NCBI GenBank assembly: GCA_964476595.1
Contig: CAYZCL010000128.1
Location: forward strand, 1-64,000
Source: JALSRD01 sp964476595
GTDB taxonomy: Bacteria > Desulfobacterota > Desulfobacteria > Desulfobacterales > JALSRD01
Length of the DNA: 64,000 nt
Direction: 5' to 3'
Part shown: piece after piece, positions 34,350-43,622 of the stretch
How the letters are laid out: the number at the start of each line of letters is the position of its first letter
Numbering within the stretch: position 1 is the stretch's first letter
The notes under the pieces: generated by a model
What the model was told of the DNA's origin: nothing
The model's database searches: none
The model's input: the letters and a program-made list of their open reading frames with translations, nothing else
Position numbers and translations under genes: made by a program

Positions 34350-34859
34350 ATGGCCATACTGAAAATCCTGACATACCCCGACAAGTTTCTGAAAAAGCCC
34401 ACCAAACCCCTGGAGAACATCGACGGCCGGACCCAGAAGATGATCGACGACATGGCCGAGACCATGTACCAGGCGCCGGGCGTGGGACTGGCGGCCATCC
34501 AGGCCGGTTTCGACAAGAGCGTCATCGTCTACGACGTGGCGCCCAGGGACGAGAAGCGCGACCTGCACGTGCTGATCAACCCGCGCATCGTGGAAAAGGA
34601 GGGCTCGGTGCTCTCGGAAAACGAGGGCTGCCTGAGCGTGCCGGACTTTCGATCGGACGTGCGACGCTACGCCACCGTGCTGGTGGAGGGGCTCGACCGC
34701 GACGGCAACCCGGTGCGCATCGAAGCCGACGGATTCCTGTCGGTGGTGCTGCAGCACGAGATCGACCACCTCAACGGCATCCTCTTCATCGACCGCATCA
34801 GCGCCCTGAAGCGGCAGCTCTACACCCGCAAAGTCAAGAAGCAGATGAAAAAATCGTGA
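34350..34859 (+). CDS. def: Peptide deformylase
   Basis: A 169-residue peptide deformylase. All three motifs are intact: GVGLAAIQ (residues 44-51), EGCLSVP (about 92-98, Cys metal ligand) and HEIDHLNG (about 135-142, two His ligands and the catalytic Glu). It removes the N-formyl group from nascent proteins. I place the start at 34350, the MAILKIL typical of the family, rather than an in-frame ATG at 34302 inside the upstream gene. It is translationally coupled to fmt by a four-base overlap, the usual def-fmt pairing. Confidence 0.97.
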   Translation: MAILKILTYPDKFLKKPTKPLENIDGRTQKMIDDMAETMYQAPGVGLAAIQAGFDKSVIVYDVAPRDEKRDLHVLINPRIVEKEGSVLSENEGCLSVPDFRSDVRRYATVLVEGLDRDGNPVRIEADGFLSVVLQHEIDHLNGILFIDRISALKRQLYTRKVKKQMKKS

Positions 34860-35797
34860 AAGCCCCCTTTAAAATCATCTTCATGGGCACCCCCGAATTC
34901 GCCGTGCCGACCCTGACGGCGCTGCACCGCTCACCCCACGAGCTGCAGCTGGTGGTCACGCGGCCGGACCGTCCACGGGGGCGCGGGCGGCGCAGCGCAC
35001 CGCCGCCCGTCAAGGCCGCCGCGGCGGAGCTGGGGTGCGAAATCCTGCAGCCCGAATCCGTCAAGTCCGATGCCTTCTACGAGCGGATGAGCGCGCTGCG
35101 CTTCGACTTTTTCGTCATCGTGGCCTTCGGCCAGATCATCCCGGAGCGGGTGCTGCGCATTCCCCGGCTGGCCTCGGTCAACGTGCACGCCTCGCTGCTG
35201 CCCCGCTACCGCGGCCCGGCGCCCATCCAGTGGGCCATCATCAACCGCGAGCCGCACACCGGCGTGACCACCATGTTCATGGACGCCGGCATGGACACCG
35301 GTGACATCCTGCTGCAGGCCGAAGAGGCCATCCGGCCCGACGACACCTCCGAGAGCCTGCACGCCCGGCTGGCCGAACGGGGGGCCCGCACGCTGCTCGA
35401 AACCCTGGCGCGCTTCGCCGAGGGCGACATCCGGCCCAGGAAACAGGACGACCGCCTGGCCACTTACGCCCCCATGCTCAGGAAGGCCGACGGCCTCATC
35501 GACTGGAACCGCCCGGCCGTCGACATCGAGGCCTTCATCCGCGGAGTGAACCCCTGGCCCGGGGCCTTCACCCACTTCGGCCACCGCCAGCTGAAGATCT
35601 ACCGGGCCGCCGTGCTGCCCGGCCGCTGCGACCTGCCCCCGGGAACCGTGGCCCGCGGCTTTTCCGGCGAACTGCGGGTGGCCACCGCGGACGGTTTCCT
35701 GCTGCCCCGCGAGGTGCAGCTCGAATCGTGCAAGCGCCTGCCCATCGACCAGTTCCTGTGCGGCTGCCGGATGCCCCCGGGAACCATTCTTTCATGA
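34856..35797 (+). CDS. fmt: Methionyl-tRNA formyltransferase
   Basis: A 313-residue formyltransferase with the N-terminal Rossmann domain (IIFMGTPEFAVPTL) and the catalytic signature VHASLLPRYRGPAPIQWAI around residues 104-122, followed by the flexible substrate loop and a C-terminal OB-like domain. It formylates initiator Met-tRNA with 10-formyl-tetrahydrofolate. Start is GTG at 34856, overlapping the def stop as GTGA. Its stop overlaps the rsmB start as ATGA. Standard def-fmt-rsmB operon. Confidence 0.97.
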   Translation: MKAPFKIIFMGTPEFAVPTLTALHRSPHELQLVVTRPDRPRGRGRRSAPPPVKAAAAELGCEILQPESVKSDAFYERMSALRFDFFVIVAFGQIIPERVLRIPRLASVNVHASLLPRYRGPAPIQWAIINREPHTGVTTMFMDAGMDTGDILLQAEEAIRPDDTSESLHARLAERGARTLLETLARFAEGDIRPRKQDDRLATYAPMLRKADGLIDWNRPAVDIEAFIRGVNPWPGAFTHFGHRQLKIYRAAVLPGRCDLPPGTVARGFSGELRVATADGFLLPREVQLESCKRLPIDQFLCGCRMPPGTILS

Positions 35798-37161
35798 CCG
35801 CTTCGCGTCCACCCGATCCCCGCCGCACGGCGCTGCAGGTGCTCGACCGCCTTTCCGGCGGCAGGCGTTCCCTGGACCGGCTCATGGAAGAGGCCTACGA
35901 AAATCATCGCCTGGACCAGCGCGACCGCAACCTGGCCACCACCCTGGTCTACGGCGTGCTGCGCCGGCGCGGCCACCTGGACTGGATCATCGCACAGCTC
36001 GGCAACCGGCCCTTCGAGAAAATCCACCCGCGGGTGTTGAACATTCTGCGCCTGGGGCTGTTTCAGCTGCTCTACCTGGACCGCGTGCCCGATTCGGCGG
36101 CGGTCAACACCGCCGTCGGCCTGGCGCGCACCACGGGAATGCCCTGGGCGGCGGGCTTCGTCAACGCCCTGTTGCGCGGTTTTTTGCGCGCAAAGGCGCG
36201 GCCGGCGCCGCCCGACTACGCACAGGACCCGGTACAGGCGTTGGCGGTGCGCCAATCCATTCCGACCTGGCTGGCGCGGCGCTGGATCCAACGTTACGGC
36301 CTGGAGGCGGCCCGCGCCCTGGCGCGCACCTGCAACCGCCTGCCGCCATTGACCCTGCGCGCCAACACCCTCCGCACCGACCGGCGGGGGCTGATGGAGA
36401 AGCTCGCCGGCGAGGGCCTGTCGGCGGTCCCCACCCCGGTCGCCCCCCAGGGGGTGACCGTCAGCGAGGCGGGGCGTGCCGTGGCCGACCTGCGGGCCTT
36501 CCGGGAGGGGTTGTTCCAGGTCCAGGACGAGGCCGCCCAGCTGGTGGGCCACATGGTCTCCCCGCGGCCCGGCCAGCAGGTGCTGGACGCCTGTGCCGGC
36601 CTGGGGGGCAAAACCGGTCACCTGGCCCAGCTCATGGAAAACCGCGGCGCCGTTACGGCCCTGGACAACCGGCGCTGGCGCCTGGAGAAACTGCGCACCG
36701 CAATGCGACGCCTGGGGGTGGACATCGTCGAGACCCGCGAGGGGGACCTGACCCGTTCCGTGAGCCGCATCCTTTCCGGCCCCTACGACCACGTGCTGGT
36801 GGACGCCCCCTGCTCGGGACTGGGTGTGCTGGCACGCAACCCGGACGCGCGCTGGACGCTCCGCGAGGCGGACCTCGCCCGCCAGCAGGCGCGCCAGCTG
36901 CGCATGCTGGCGCAGGCCGCCCCGCTGGTGGCGCCCGGCGGCAGGCTGGTGTTCGCCGTCTGCAGCCTGGAACCCGAGGAAAACGAGGCCGTGGTGAGGG
37001 GGTTTCTCGAACGGCACGCGGATTTCACAACGGAAAGCGCCCCCCTGGGCCACCTGCCGGCGGCCGCCGGCCTGGTGGACGACGAGGGCTTCTTGAGGAC
37101 CTTTCCGCCCCGCGATGGTATGGACGGCTTTTTCGCGGCGGCGCTGCGGCGACGCCGCTGA
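35794..37161 (+). CDS. rsmB: 16S rRNA m5C967 methyltransferase
   Basis: A 455-residue RsmB. An N-terminal NusB-like RNA-binding domain (about residues 1-150, with RDRNLATTLVYGVLRRRGHLD) precedes the SAM domain: VLDACAGLGGKTGHLAQL near 265, the catalytic TCCys motif DAPCSGLGVLARNPD near 337, and the second Cys in CSLEPEENE near 390. It methylates C967 of 16S rRNA. Start 35794 overlaps the fmt stop by four bases; an earlier in-frame ATG lies inside fmt. Length and motif order are standard. Confidence 0.95.
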   Translation: MTASRPPDPRRTALQVLDRLSGGRRSLDRLMEEAYENHRLDQRDRNLATTLVYGVLRRRGHLDWIIAQLGNRPFEKIHPRVLNILRLGLFQLLYLDRVPDSAAVNTAVGLARTTGMPWAAGFVNALLRGFLRAKARPAPPDYAQDPVQALAVRQSIPTWLARRWIQRYGLEAARALARTCNRLPPLTLRANTLRTDRRGLMEKLAGEGLSAVPTPVAPQGVTVSEAGRAVADLRAFREGLFQVQDEAAQLVGHMVSPRPGQQVLDACAGLGGKTGHLAQLMENRGAVTALDNRRWRLEKLRTAMRRLGVDIVETREGDLTRSVSRILSGPYDHVLVDAPCSGLGVLARNPDARWTLREADLARQQARQLRMLAQAAPLVAPGGRLVFAVCSLEPEENEAVVRGFLERHADFTTESAPLGHLPAAAGLVDDEGFLRTFPPRDGMDGFFAAALRRRR

Positions 37162-37185
37162 CGCACACCAAGAGGAGAGCGAGAG

Positions 37186-38196
37186 ATGAACATTCTGGTC
37201 ACCGGCGGCGCCGGGTACATCGGCAGCCACACCTGTGTCGAACTGCTCGGAGAGGGCCACCAGGTCACGGTGGTCGACAACCTGTCCAACAGCAGCGAGG
37301 AATCCCTTAGGCGCGTACGGGAACTGACCGGCAGGGAGCCGGCCTTCCGGCGCGTGGACCTGCTGGACCGCCCGGCGCTGGAGGCGGTCTTCGCCGAAGA
37401 GCGCTTCGACGCCGTGATTCATTTCGCGGGGCTCAAGGCGGTGGGAGAATCGGTCTCCATCCCCCTGAAGTACTACCACAACAACATCACAGGCACGCTG
37501 GTGCTGTGCGACGTGATGCAGGCCCACGGCGTCTTCAACCTGATCTTCAGCTCTTCGGCCACGGTCTACGGCTACCCGCAGAAAGTGCCGGTAACCGAAG
37601 ACATGCCGCTTTCGGCCACCAACCCTTACGGACGCACCAAACTGATGATCGAACAGATCCTGTCGGACCTGCACGTGGCCGACTCGAACTGGAACGTGGT
37701 GCTGCTGCGCTACTTCAACCCGGTGGGCGCCCACGCCAGCGGGCGCATCGGTGAAGACCCCGCCGATATTCCCAACAACCTGCTGCCCTACATCTCGCAG
37801 GTGGCGGTGGGACGGCGCGACGAGCTGCCCGTTTTCGGCGGCGACTACCCCACCCCGGACGGCACCGGTGTGCGGGACTTCATCCACGTGGTGGACCTCT
37901 CGGCGGGTCACGTGCGGGCGCTGGCCTGTTTCGAGCGGAAGCCGGCCGTGCGCGCCTACAACCTGGGCACCGGCAGGGGCTACAGCGTGCTGGACATGGT
38001 GGCGGCCTTCGAGGAAGCCAGCGGCCGAAAGATTCCCTACCGCATCACCGAGCGCCGCCCGGGCGATGTGGCCGTCTGCTACGCCGACCCGTCCAAGGCG
38101 GAAAAGGAACTGGGCTGGAAAGCCGTTCGCGGCATCACCGAGATGTGCCGCGACGCCTGGAAGTGGCAGTCTGAAAACCCCTACGGCTACCGCTGA
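37186..38196 (+). CDS. galE: UDP-glucose 4-epimerase
   Basis: A 336-residue short-chain dehydrogenase-type epimerase. NAD is bound at GGAGYIGSHT (residues 6-15); the catalytic set is the Ser of SSSATVYGYP (near 123) and the Tyr-Lys of NPYGRTK (near 147). The C-terminal GTGRGYSVLDMV and RRPGDVA segments are typical of bacterial GalE. It interconverts UDP-glucose and UDP-galactose for polysaccharide and LPS synthesis. AGAGGAGAGCGAG precedes the ATG. It ends six bases from the convergent cyclase gene. Confidence 0.95.
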   Translation: MNILVTGGAGYIGSHTCVELLGEGHQVTVVDNLSNSSEESLRRVRELTGREPAFRRVDLLDRPALEAVFAEERFDAVIHFAGLKAVGESVSIPLKYYHNNITGTLVLCDVMQAHGVFNLIFSSSATVYGYPQKVPVTEDMPLSATNPYGRTKLMIEQILSDLHVADSNWNVVLLRYFNPVGAHASGRIGEDPADIPNNLLPYISQVAVGRRDELPVFGGDYPTPDGTGVRDFIHVVDLSAGHVRALACFERKPAVRAYNLGTGRGYSVLDMVAAFEEASGRKIPYRITERRPGDVAVCYADPSKAEKELGWKAVRGITEMCRDAWKWQSENPYGYR

Positions 38197-38202
38197 GGCG
38201 CT

Positions 38203-40815
38203 TCAGGCGGTGGCCGCCCCGGTGGACACCGGCATCCTGCTGTAATCCTCGGAGGCGCCCGTGAGGTGGTAAATCTTCAGGGCGTTTTTCAGGGAACTGG
38301 CGCCGCCGGAGTCGTTTTCGAAAGGCCGCACCGCCAGGCGCAGGGCCGTGGCCATGTATGTGCTTTCGCTGATCAGGATGCCGTTGGGTACCTGGCGGGT
38401 CAGCTCCTGGAGCCAGAAGACGTCGTTGACCGCCTCGCCGATGACCGTGTAGTCCATCTTCATGTCGAAGCCGATGTTGCCCACCACCACCTGCCCGGTG
38501 TGCAGGCTGATGCCCACCTTGAGCTGGAACCCGGACTCGCCGCGCAGCCGCCGGTTGATGCGCGCCAGGGCGTTGCGCATCTCCAGCGCCGCGCGGATGC
38601 CGTTGTCCGCGTCGCGGGCGCTGGAGACCGGCGCCCCGAATAGCGCCAGGAACCCGTCGCCCAGGTACTTGTCGACGATGCCCTGGTGGCGGAAAACGAT
38701 CTCCCCCATGATCGAAAAGAAGTAGTTGAGCAGCGAGACGGTGCGCCGCGGGCCCAACTTGCGGGCCAGATCCGAGAAGCCGCGGATGTCGATGTTGAGC
38801 AGCGTGACGGTCTTGAACTCCTCGACCAGCGTCTTTCCGCCTTCGCCGTTGTGAATGATCTTGTCGACCACCTTCTTGGGCACGAACTTCTGAAACATGC
38901 GCCGGATGCTGCGCTCGTTCTCGGCCATGGAGACCACCTCCCGGTAGAGGTGCGCGTTCTCGATGGCGATACTCACCGAAGCGGCGATGGAGCCCACCAG
39001 GTCCTCGTCGCTGGGGCTGAAGGCCCCGTCGAGCTTGTTGAGCACCTCGAGCACGCCGATCACCTTGCCTTGGGAGATCATGGGCACGCACAGCACCGAG
39101 CGGGTCTTGAAAGCCGCGGCCTCGTCGATTTCCGGAAAGAAGTGCCGCGTGTTGGAGACGTCGTTGATGGTGATGGGCTCCCCCCGGGCGGCCACATAGC
39201 CCGCGATGCCCTGCCCCAGGCGCAGGCGGCGGTTCTTCAGCGGCGCCATGTCCACGTTGAGCCCGACGGCGAATTCGAGTTTACCGCCCTTGACCAGGAA
39301 CAGGAATCCGGCCTCGACGTTGATGGCCACCCGGATCATGTCCATGGTGTAGCGGAGCACCTGCTTGAGGTCGAAGGTCGACGAGGCCAGGGCGCTGCCG
39401 ATGTGCTTGATGGTGGCCAGTTCGCGGTCCCGCCGGGCCACCGCCCGCGACAGGCGCGCCCGCTCCATGCCGATGGCGATCAGGTTGACCACCGCGGGCA
39501 GCGCGTTGCGGTTCTCGCGCCACACCTCCAGGTCCGAGAGCGTCAGCAGCAGCAGTCCGCCCACGGTGTCGTTGACCTTCAGCGGCAACACCACCGCCGG
39601 CAGCTGCGTGGCCGATATAATGCTCTCGAGCAGCAACGGCAGACGGTCGCCGGTCTTGAGCACCAGTGCGCTCTCCTGACGGATGAGCCGGTCGATGACG
39701 TCACCGGCCTCGAAGGAGAAGGACTGCCCCCGCAGCAGGGCCGCCGGTTCGGGCATCAGCAGCTCCACCACCTTGAGGGTGTCGGCCTGCTTGTCTTCGA
39801 GCGTCATGACCACCGCCACCTCGAAGGGGATCATGGCCTTGAGCTCCAGCAGCAGCGCGCGCAGGAATCCCCCCTTGCGCGAATCCGACCCGGCCAGGGC
39901 GCACAGGCGGCCGACGCCCTGAAAGAAGCGGCGCGCCTGCTCCCGCTCCCGGAAAAGCTGCAGGTTGTCGTAGGCGAAGGCCGCGCTGTTCATCAGCGGG
40001 GTCAGGGTTTCGACGACCTCGGCGGAGAACGGCGACGAACCCGCCCGGCGCGACAGGGCCACCACGCCCACCGTGTCGCGGCTGGTCCTGAGCGGCATGC
40101 AAATGCAGGAGACCGCCCCGCGGTGGGGCATGTCGCGGTCGGCGAAACGCGTGTCCTGCTCGATGTCGGCCACTAGCAGCGGCGCCTTGTCGGCCATGGC
40201 CACCCCGACGACACTGTCGTCCACCGTCTGCCGATGGCCCAGGCGCGGCAGTTCGGGTGCGCCGGCCACGGCCCGGACCACCAGCGAGCCCGCTTCGTTG
40301 GGGTCGGCCAGCAGAATGCTGCCCGCATCGGCCTTCGAGAGGGCCATGGCCCGCTCCAGGGTCACGGCCAGGATCTCCTGCCGGTCAAAGCTTACCGAGC
40401 ACAGGTCCGAGAGTTCCCGCAGCATGGTCATCTCGGCGGACTTGTGCTGCAGTTCGGCAAAGGTGCTGCTGAAACGCTTTTCCAGGGCGCTGAAGCTCTC
40501 CAGGATGGTGCCCAGTCCGGCCGAGGACACCAGCGTGTCACCGTCCCGCTCGTCGGTTGCAATCACCCGGCTGCGGGCGATGCCGGCCAGCTGGTCGAAG
40601 ATACGTCTGAGCAGCAAGAGGCCCAGGAAGGAAAATACCAGCACCCCGAAAAAAAAGATCAGCAGGTCGCGGTCCTCGAGCATGTGGTATTTCAGCGAAA
40701 GCAGGATGAAGCCCAGCACCGGGAAAAGGAAGAAAAGCGCGAAAATGATGTTGATCAGCTGCGAAAAGCTCTTGTCGCGCAGGGACAGTTTCTCGATCAG
40801 GGCCGGTGCGTTCAT
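38203..40815 (-). CDS. Membrane GAF-domain protein with class III cyclase domain
   Basis: An 870-residue signalling protein. Two N-terminal membrane helices (about 20-40 and 50-70) lead to a coiled linker, about three GAF domains (roughly 135-280, 290-440, 465-610) and a C-terminal class III nucleotide-cyclase domain (about 650-830). The two metal Asp residues are present in LLNIDIRGFSDL and KYLGDGFLALFG, and the catalytic Asn in GEAVND. The Arg that normally follows this Asn by four residues is Trp (VNDVFWLQ), which may reduce or abolish cyclase activity. I start at 40815, where GAGGAA gives good spacing; the ATG two codons earlier is too close. Signal and product are unknown. Confidence 0.87.
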   Translation of the reverse strand: MNAPALIEKLSLRDKSFSQLINIIFALFFLFPVLGFILLSLKYHMLEDRDLLIFFFGVLVFSFLGLLLLRRIFDQLAGIARSRVIATDERDGDTLVSSAGLGTILESFSALEKRFSSTFAELQHKSAEMTMLRELSDLCSVSFDRQEILAVTLERAMALSKADAGSILLADPNEAGSLVVRAVAGAPELPRLGHRQTVDDSVVGVAMADKAPLLVADIEQDTRFADRDMPHRGAVSCICMPLRTSRDTVGVVALSRRAGSSPFSAEVVETLTPLMNSAAFAYDNLQLFREREQARRFFQGVGRLCALAGSDSRKGGFLRALLLELKAMIPFEVAVVMTLEDKQADTLKVVELLMPEPAALLRGQSFSFEAGDVIDRLIRQESALVLKTGDRLPLLLESIISATQLPAVVLPLKVNDTVGGLLLLTLSDLEVWRENRNALPAVVNLIAIGMERARLSRAVARRDRELATIKHIGSALASSTFDLKQVLRYTMDMIRVAINVEAGFLFLVKGGKLEFAVGLNVDMAPLKNRRLRLGQGIAGYVAARGEPITINDVSNTRHFFPEIDEAAAFKTRSVLCVPMISQGKVIGVLEVLNKLDGAFSPSDEDLVGSIAASVSIAIENAHLYREVVSMAENERSIRRMFQKFVPKKVVDKIIHNGEGGKTLVEEFKTVTLLNIDIRGFSDLARKLGPRRTVSLLNYFFSIMGEIVFRHQGIVDKYLGDGFLALFGAPVSSARDADNGIRAALEMRNALARINRRLRGESGFQLKVGISLHTGQVVVGNIGFDMKMDYTVIGEAVNDVFWLQELTRQVPNGILISESTYMATALRLAVRPFENDSGGASSLKNALKIYHLTGASEDYSRMPVSTGAATA

Positions 40816-40866
40816 GGGCATTTCCTCGAAACAGGGATATCTGGGGGCCGCCTTGCGGGCCGCCGG

Positions 40867-40904
40867 CCTCCGCCGGCAGGCGCCGGTGCCTGCCGGCGGA
40901 GGCG
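40867..40904. repeat. Perfect 16-base inverted repeat
   Basis: GCCTCCGCCGGCAGGC (40867-40882) and GCCTGCCGGCGGAGGC (40889-40904) are perfect inverted arms around a six-base loop (GCCGGT). It sits in the gap between the divergent cyclase and dtd genes. It could be a REP-like element or a hairpin in either 5' leader. No second copy is obvious in this window. Confidence 0.6.
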
Positions 40905-41032
40905 GTTTATGAGACGTTTATCGGCACGCATCCGCCGGGGCATTAGCCGCCGGATTTTCGCCAGACGGCTTGACGCGGGGGCCGCGGCGGATCTATAAGT
41001 TCATCTCCAAGCGCGAAAGGAGCCGATGGGAT

Positions 41033-41482
41033 ATGAGAGCCGTCGTACAGCGGGTGGCGTCGTGTTCGGTCTCGGTGGCGGGCCGCCGCATTTCGGACAT
41101 CGGAAGGGGAGTCCTGGTACTGCTGGGAGTGGCCGCGGGAGACGGCCGCCGGGACGCCGAGTACCTGGCCGGGAAGATCACCCACCTGCGTATCTTCGAA
41201 GACGCGGCCGGCAAGATGAACCGCTCACTCAAAGACCTGCGCGGCGAGATGATGGTGGTCTCCCAGTTCACGCTGCTGGGGGACTGCCGCAAGGGCCGCA
41301 GGCCTTCCTTCACATCCGCGGCGCGGCCGGACGAGGCCCGGCGGCTCTACGAGTATTTCGTGGCCTGCGTGCAGGAGAACGGCATCCGGACGGCCACCGG
41401 GCGCTTCAGGGCCATGATGCAGGTGGAACTGGTCAACGACGGGCCCGTGACCCTGATCCTGGAAAGCCCCCCCGCCGGATGA
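41033..41482 (+). CDS. dtd: D-aminoacyl-tRNA deacylase
   Basis: A 149-residue Dtd. The N-terminal MRAVVQRV, the SQFTLLGD motif (about 80-87; usually SQFTLYAD) and the cross-subunit cis-Pro motif NDGPVT (about 134-139) are all present. It hydrolyses D-aminoacyl-tRNA and acts as a homodimer in the cytoplasm. Start is 41033, where GAAAGGAGCC precedes; an upstream in-frame ATG adds non-family sequence. The stop overlaps the dacB start as ATGA, so they are co-translated. Confidence 0.96.
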   Translation: MRAVVQRVASCSVSVAGRRISDIGRGVLVLLGVAAGDGRRDAEYLAGKITHLRIFEDAAGKMNRSLKDLRGEMMVVSQFTLLGDCRKGRRPSFTSAARPDEARRLYEYFVACVQENGIRTATGRFRAMMQVELVNDGPVTLILESPPAG

Positions 41483-42717
41483 GGGGCGCGCACCCGCTCA
41501 GCAAGCTGGCGGCGGTGCTGCTGTTGCTGGCGGCGTCACCGGCCGTCGCCGGACGGGCGCCCGCCATCCCCGTGGAGTCGATCCGCGCCGCCGTGGGGCC
41601 TTCGGACGCCGCCCTGCTGGTGTCGCCCGCGGGACGGGTGCTGGTCTCGAAAAATGCGAAGCGCCTGCTGGTGCCCGCCTCGACCCTCAAACTGCTCACC
41701 TCTCTGGCGGCTTTTCACTACCTGGGCGCGGATTTCCGCTTCTTCACCGATTTCCTCCTCGACGACCACGGCAACCTGGTCGTCAAGGGATACGGCGACC
41801 CGCTGCTGATCTCCGAGGTGCTGGCCGCGGCCGCACCACGCCTGGCCGCTCTTCTGCGCGCCCGGGGCGCCGCCTTCAACGATGTCGTGGTCGACGACGC
41901 CTACTTCGCCCAGCCGCTGACCATCCCGGGGGTCACGGCCTCGCGCCAGCCCTACGACGCGCCCAACGGCGCCCTGTGCGTCAACTTCAACACCGTCAGC
42001 TTCCGTCGCGACGGCCGGGGGGGTATCGTCAGCGCGGAACCACAGACGCCCCTGGTGCCGCCGGCGCCGGCGCGCATCCGGGCCTCCGGGCTGTCCGGCG
42101 GGCGCATCATCCTCTCCCATCACCGCAACGACATCGCCGTGTACGCCGGCGGCATGGTGCGCGCTTTTCTCGAGCGCCGGGGTATCTCCTTTGCCGGTCG
42201 CGTTCGCCTGCAGCCCGGTGCGGCGCAGCGTGCCCGCCGGGTGTACCGGCTGGTCTCGCCCTTCTCGCTGTCGGAAGTCGTCTCCCGCCTGCTGGCTTTT
42301 TCCAACAACTTCATCGCCAACCAGCTGCTGATCCGCTGCGGCATCGCGGCCTTCGGGCCTCCGGGGACGCTCACCAAGGGTGTCGACGCCGTGTCCGCGT
42401 TCGCCCGTGAAAAACTGGGTCTCCGGCGACTGGTGCTCGCCGAGGGCTCCGGTATTTCCCGCCGCAACCGCATCACGGCCGGCGGCATGATGACGGTGCT
42501 GGCGCATTTCGCGCCCCACCGCCTGCTGCTGCGCCGCCGCCGGTGCGATTGGTACAAGACCGGAACGCTCAAGGGCATCCGCACGCGGGCCGGCTACCTG
42601 CTGGACGGCCGAGGGCGCGCCTACCGCTACGTGCTGATGTTCAACACGCCCGGCAAGTCGCCGGACCGCATCATGCCTCGGCTGCGTCGCGTCGTCTGCG
42701 GGCGCCAGGCGCCCTGA
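41479..42717 (+). CDS. dacB: D-alanyl-D-alanine carboxypeptidase/endopeptidase (PBP4-type)
   Basis: A 412-residue class C penicillin-binding protein (peptidase S13). A signal peptide (residues 1-24, ending AVAG) targets it to the periplasm. The three active-site motifs are present: STLK in PASTLKLLTSL (Ser near 68), SNN in AFSNNFIANQLL (near 275) and KTG in WYKTGTLKG (near 358). It trims peptidoglycan stem peptides. The gene follows dtd by a four-base overlap. Typical length is a little longer (about 450), but all motifs are complete. Confidence 0.9.
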   Translation: MRGAHPLSKLAAVLLLLAASPAVAGRAPAIPVESIRAAVGPSDAALLVSPAGRVLVSKNAKRLLVPASTLKLLTSLAAFHYLGADFRFFTDFLLDDHGNLVVKGYGDPLLISEVLAAAAPRLAALLRARGAAFNDVVVDDAYFAQPLTIPGVTASRQPYDAPNGALCVNFNTVSFRRDGRGGIVSAEPQTPLVPPAPARIRASGLSGGRIILSHHRNDIAVYAGGMVRAFLERRGISFAGRVRLQPGAAQRARRVYRLVSPFSLSEVVSRLLAFSNNFIANQLLIRCGIAAFGPPGTLTKGVDAVSAFAREKLGLRRLVLAEGSGISRRNRITAGGMMTVLAHFAPHRLLLRRRRCDWYKTGTLKGIRTRAGYLLDGRGRAYRYVLMFNTPGKSPDRIMPRLRRVVCGRQAP

Positions 42718-42804
42718 CCGGTCAGGGGAAGGGACGGATTGAATCCCGGGTACGCCCCGGAGCCAAACGCCAGGCGGCAGGAAGAGTTACACGTCAGGGG
42801 GGAA

Positions 42805-43590
42805 TCACCTCGGCAGGGTGCCGTCGGTGATGTAGGCGTAAGCGCTGTGGTTGTGGATGGATTCGAAGTTCTCGGCGCTGACCGCAAACCAGGTGATGTT
42901 GCTGTCGGCCTTGAGTTTCTGGGCCACGTCGCGCACCACGTCCTCGACGAACTTGGGGTTGTTGTAGCCGCACTCGGTGACGTGCTTCTCGTCCACCCGC
43001 TTGAGAACCGAGTAGACTTCGCACGAGGAGCACGACTCCACCAGGGCGATCATGTCCTCGATCCAGATGAATTTCTTGAAACGCGTGCTCAGCCGCACCT
43101 CGCCGCGCTGGTTGTGGGCGCCCACGTCGCTGATCTCGCGGGAGCAGGGGCACACCGACGAGATGGGCACGATCACCTCGGAAACCAGGTCCACGTACCC
43201 CTGGGGGTCGCTGGAACCGATGAAACGGCAGGTGTAGTCCAGCAGCCCCACGGATCCGCTCACCGGGGCCTTCTTGGCGATGAAATAGGGAAAGGTCACC
43301 TCGATGTGGGCCGAGGCGGCGTTGAGGTGCCGCTTCATCTGTTCGAGCACGTCGCCGATGCCCTTGAGCGAGATCTCGGGCGAGGCCAGGTGGTGCAGGA
43401 TCTCCACGAAACGGCTCATGTGGGTGCCCTTGTTCTTGTGGGGCAGGTCGACGTACATGTTGATGGAGGCCACCGTGTGCTGAAAACCGTTCTGCCGGTC
43501 GAGGACGCGGATGGGGTAGCGCAGGTTCTTGATGCCCACCTTGTCGATGGGAATATTGCGGTAGTCAGGCTGGTTCTGGATGTCTTTCAT
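42805..43590 (-). CDS. folE2: GTP cyclohydrolase FolE2
   Basis: A 261-residue GTP cyclohydrolase IB (FolE2/GCYH-IB). The metal Cys sits in SVCPCSREISD (near residue 150), with LRYPIRVLDRQNG at the N-terminus and a HNHSAYAYI end, all typical. It opens GTP to 7,8-dihydroneopterin triphosphate for folate (and queuosine). FolE2 can work with non-zinc metals. I start at 43590 (MKDIQNQPDYRN); the open frame upstream is unlike the family. It is the last gene of the minus-strand housekeeping run and faces dacB. Confidence 0.94.
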   Translation of the reverse strand: MKDIQNQPDYRNIPIDKVGIKNLRYPIRVLDRQNGFQHTVASINMYVDLPHKNKGTHMSRFVEILHHLASPEISLKGIGDVLEQMKRHLNAASAHIEVTFPYFIAKKAPVSGSVGLLDYTCRFIGSSDPQGYVDLVSEVIVPISSVCPCSREISDVGAHNQRGEVRLSTRFKKFIWIEDMIALVESCSSCEVYSVLKRVDEKHVTECGYNNPKFVEDVVRDVAQKLKADSNITWFAVSAENFESIHNHSAYAYITDGTLPR

Positions 43591-43622
43591 GGTCCTGTCC
43601 GGCGGGATTTCGGAACACCGGC

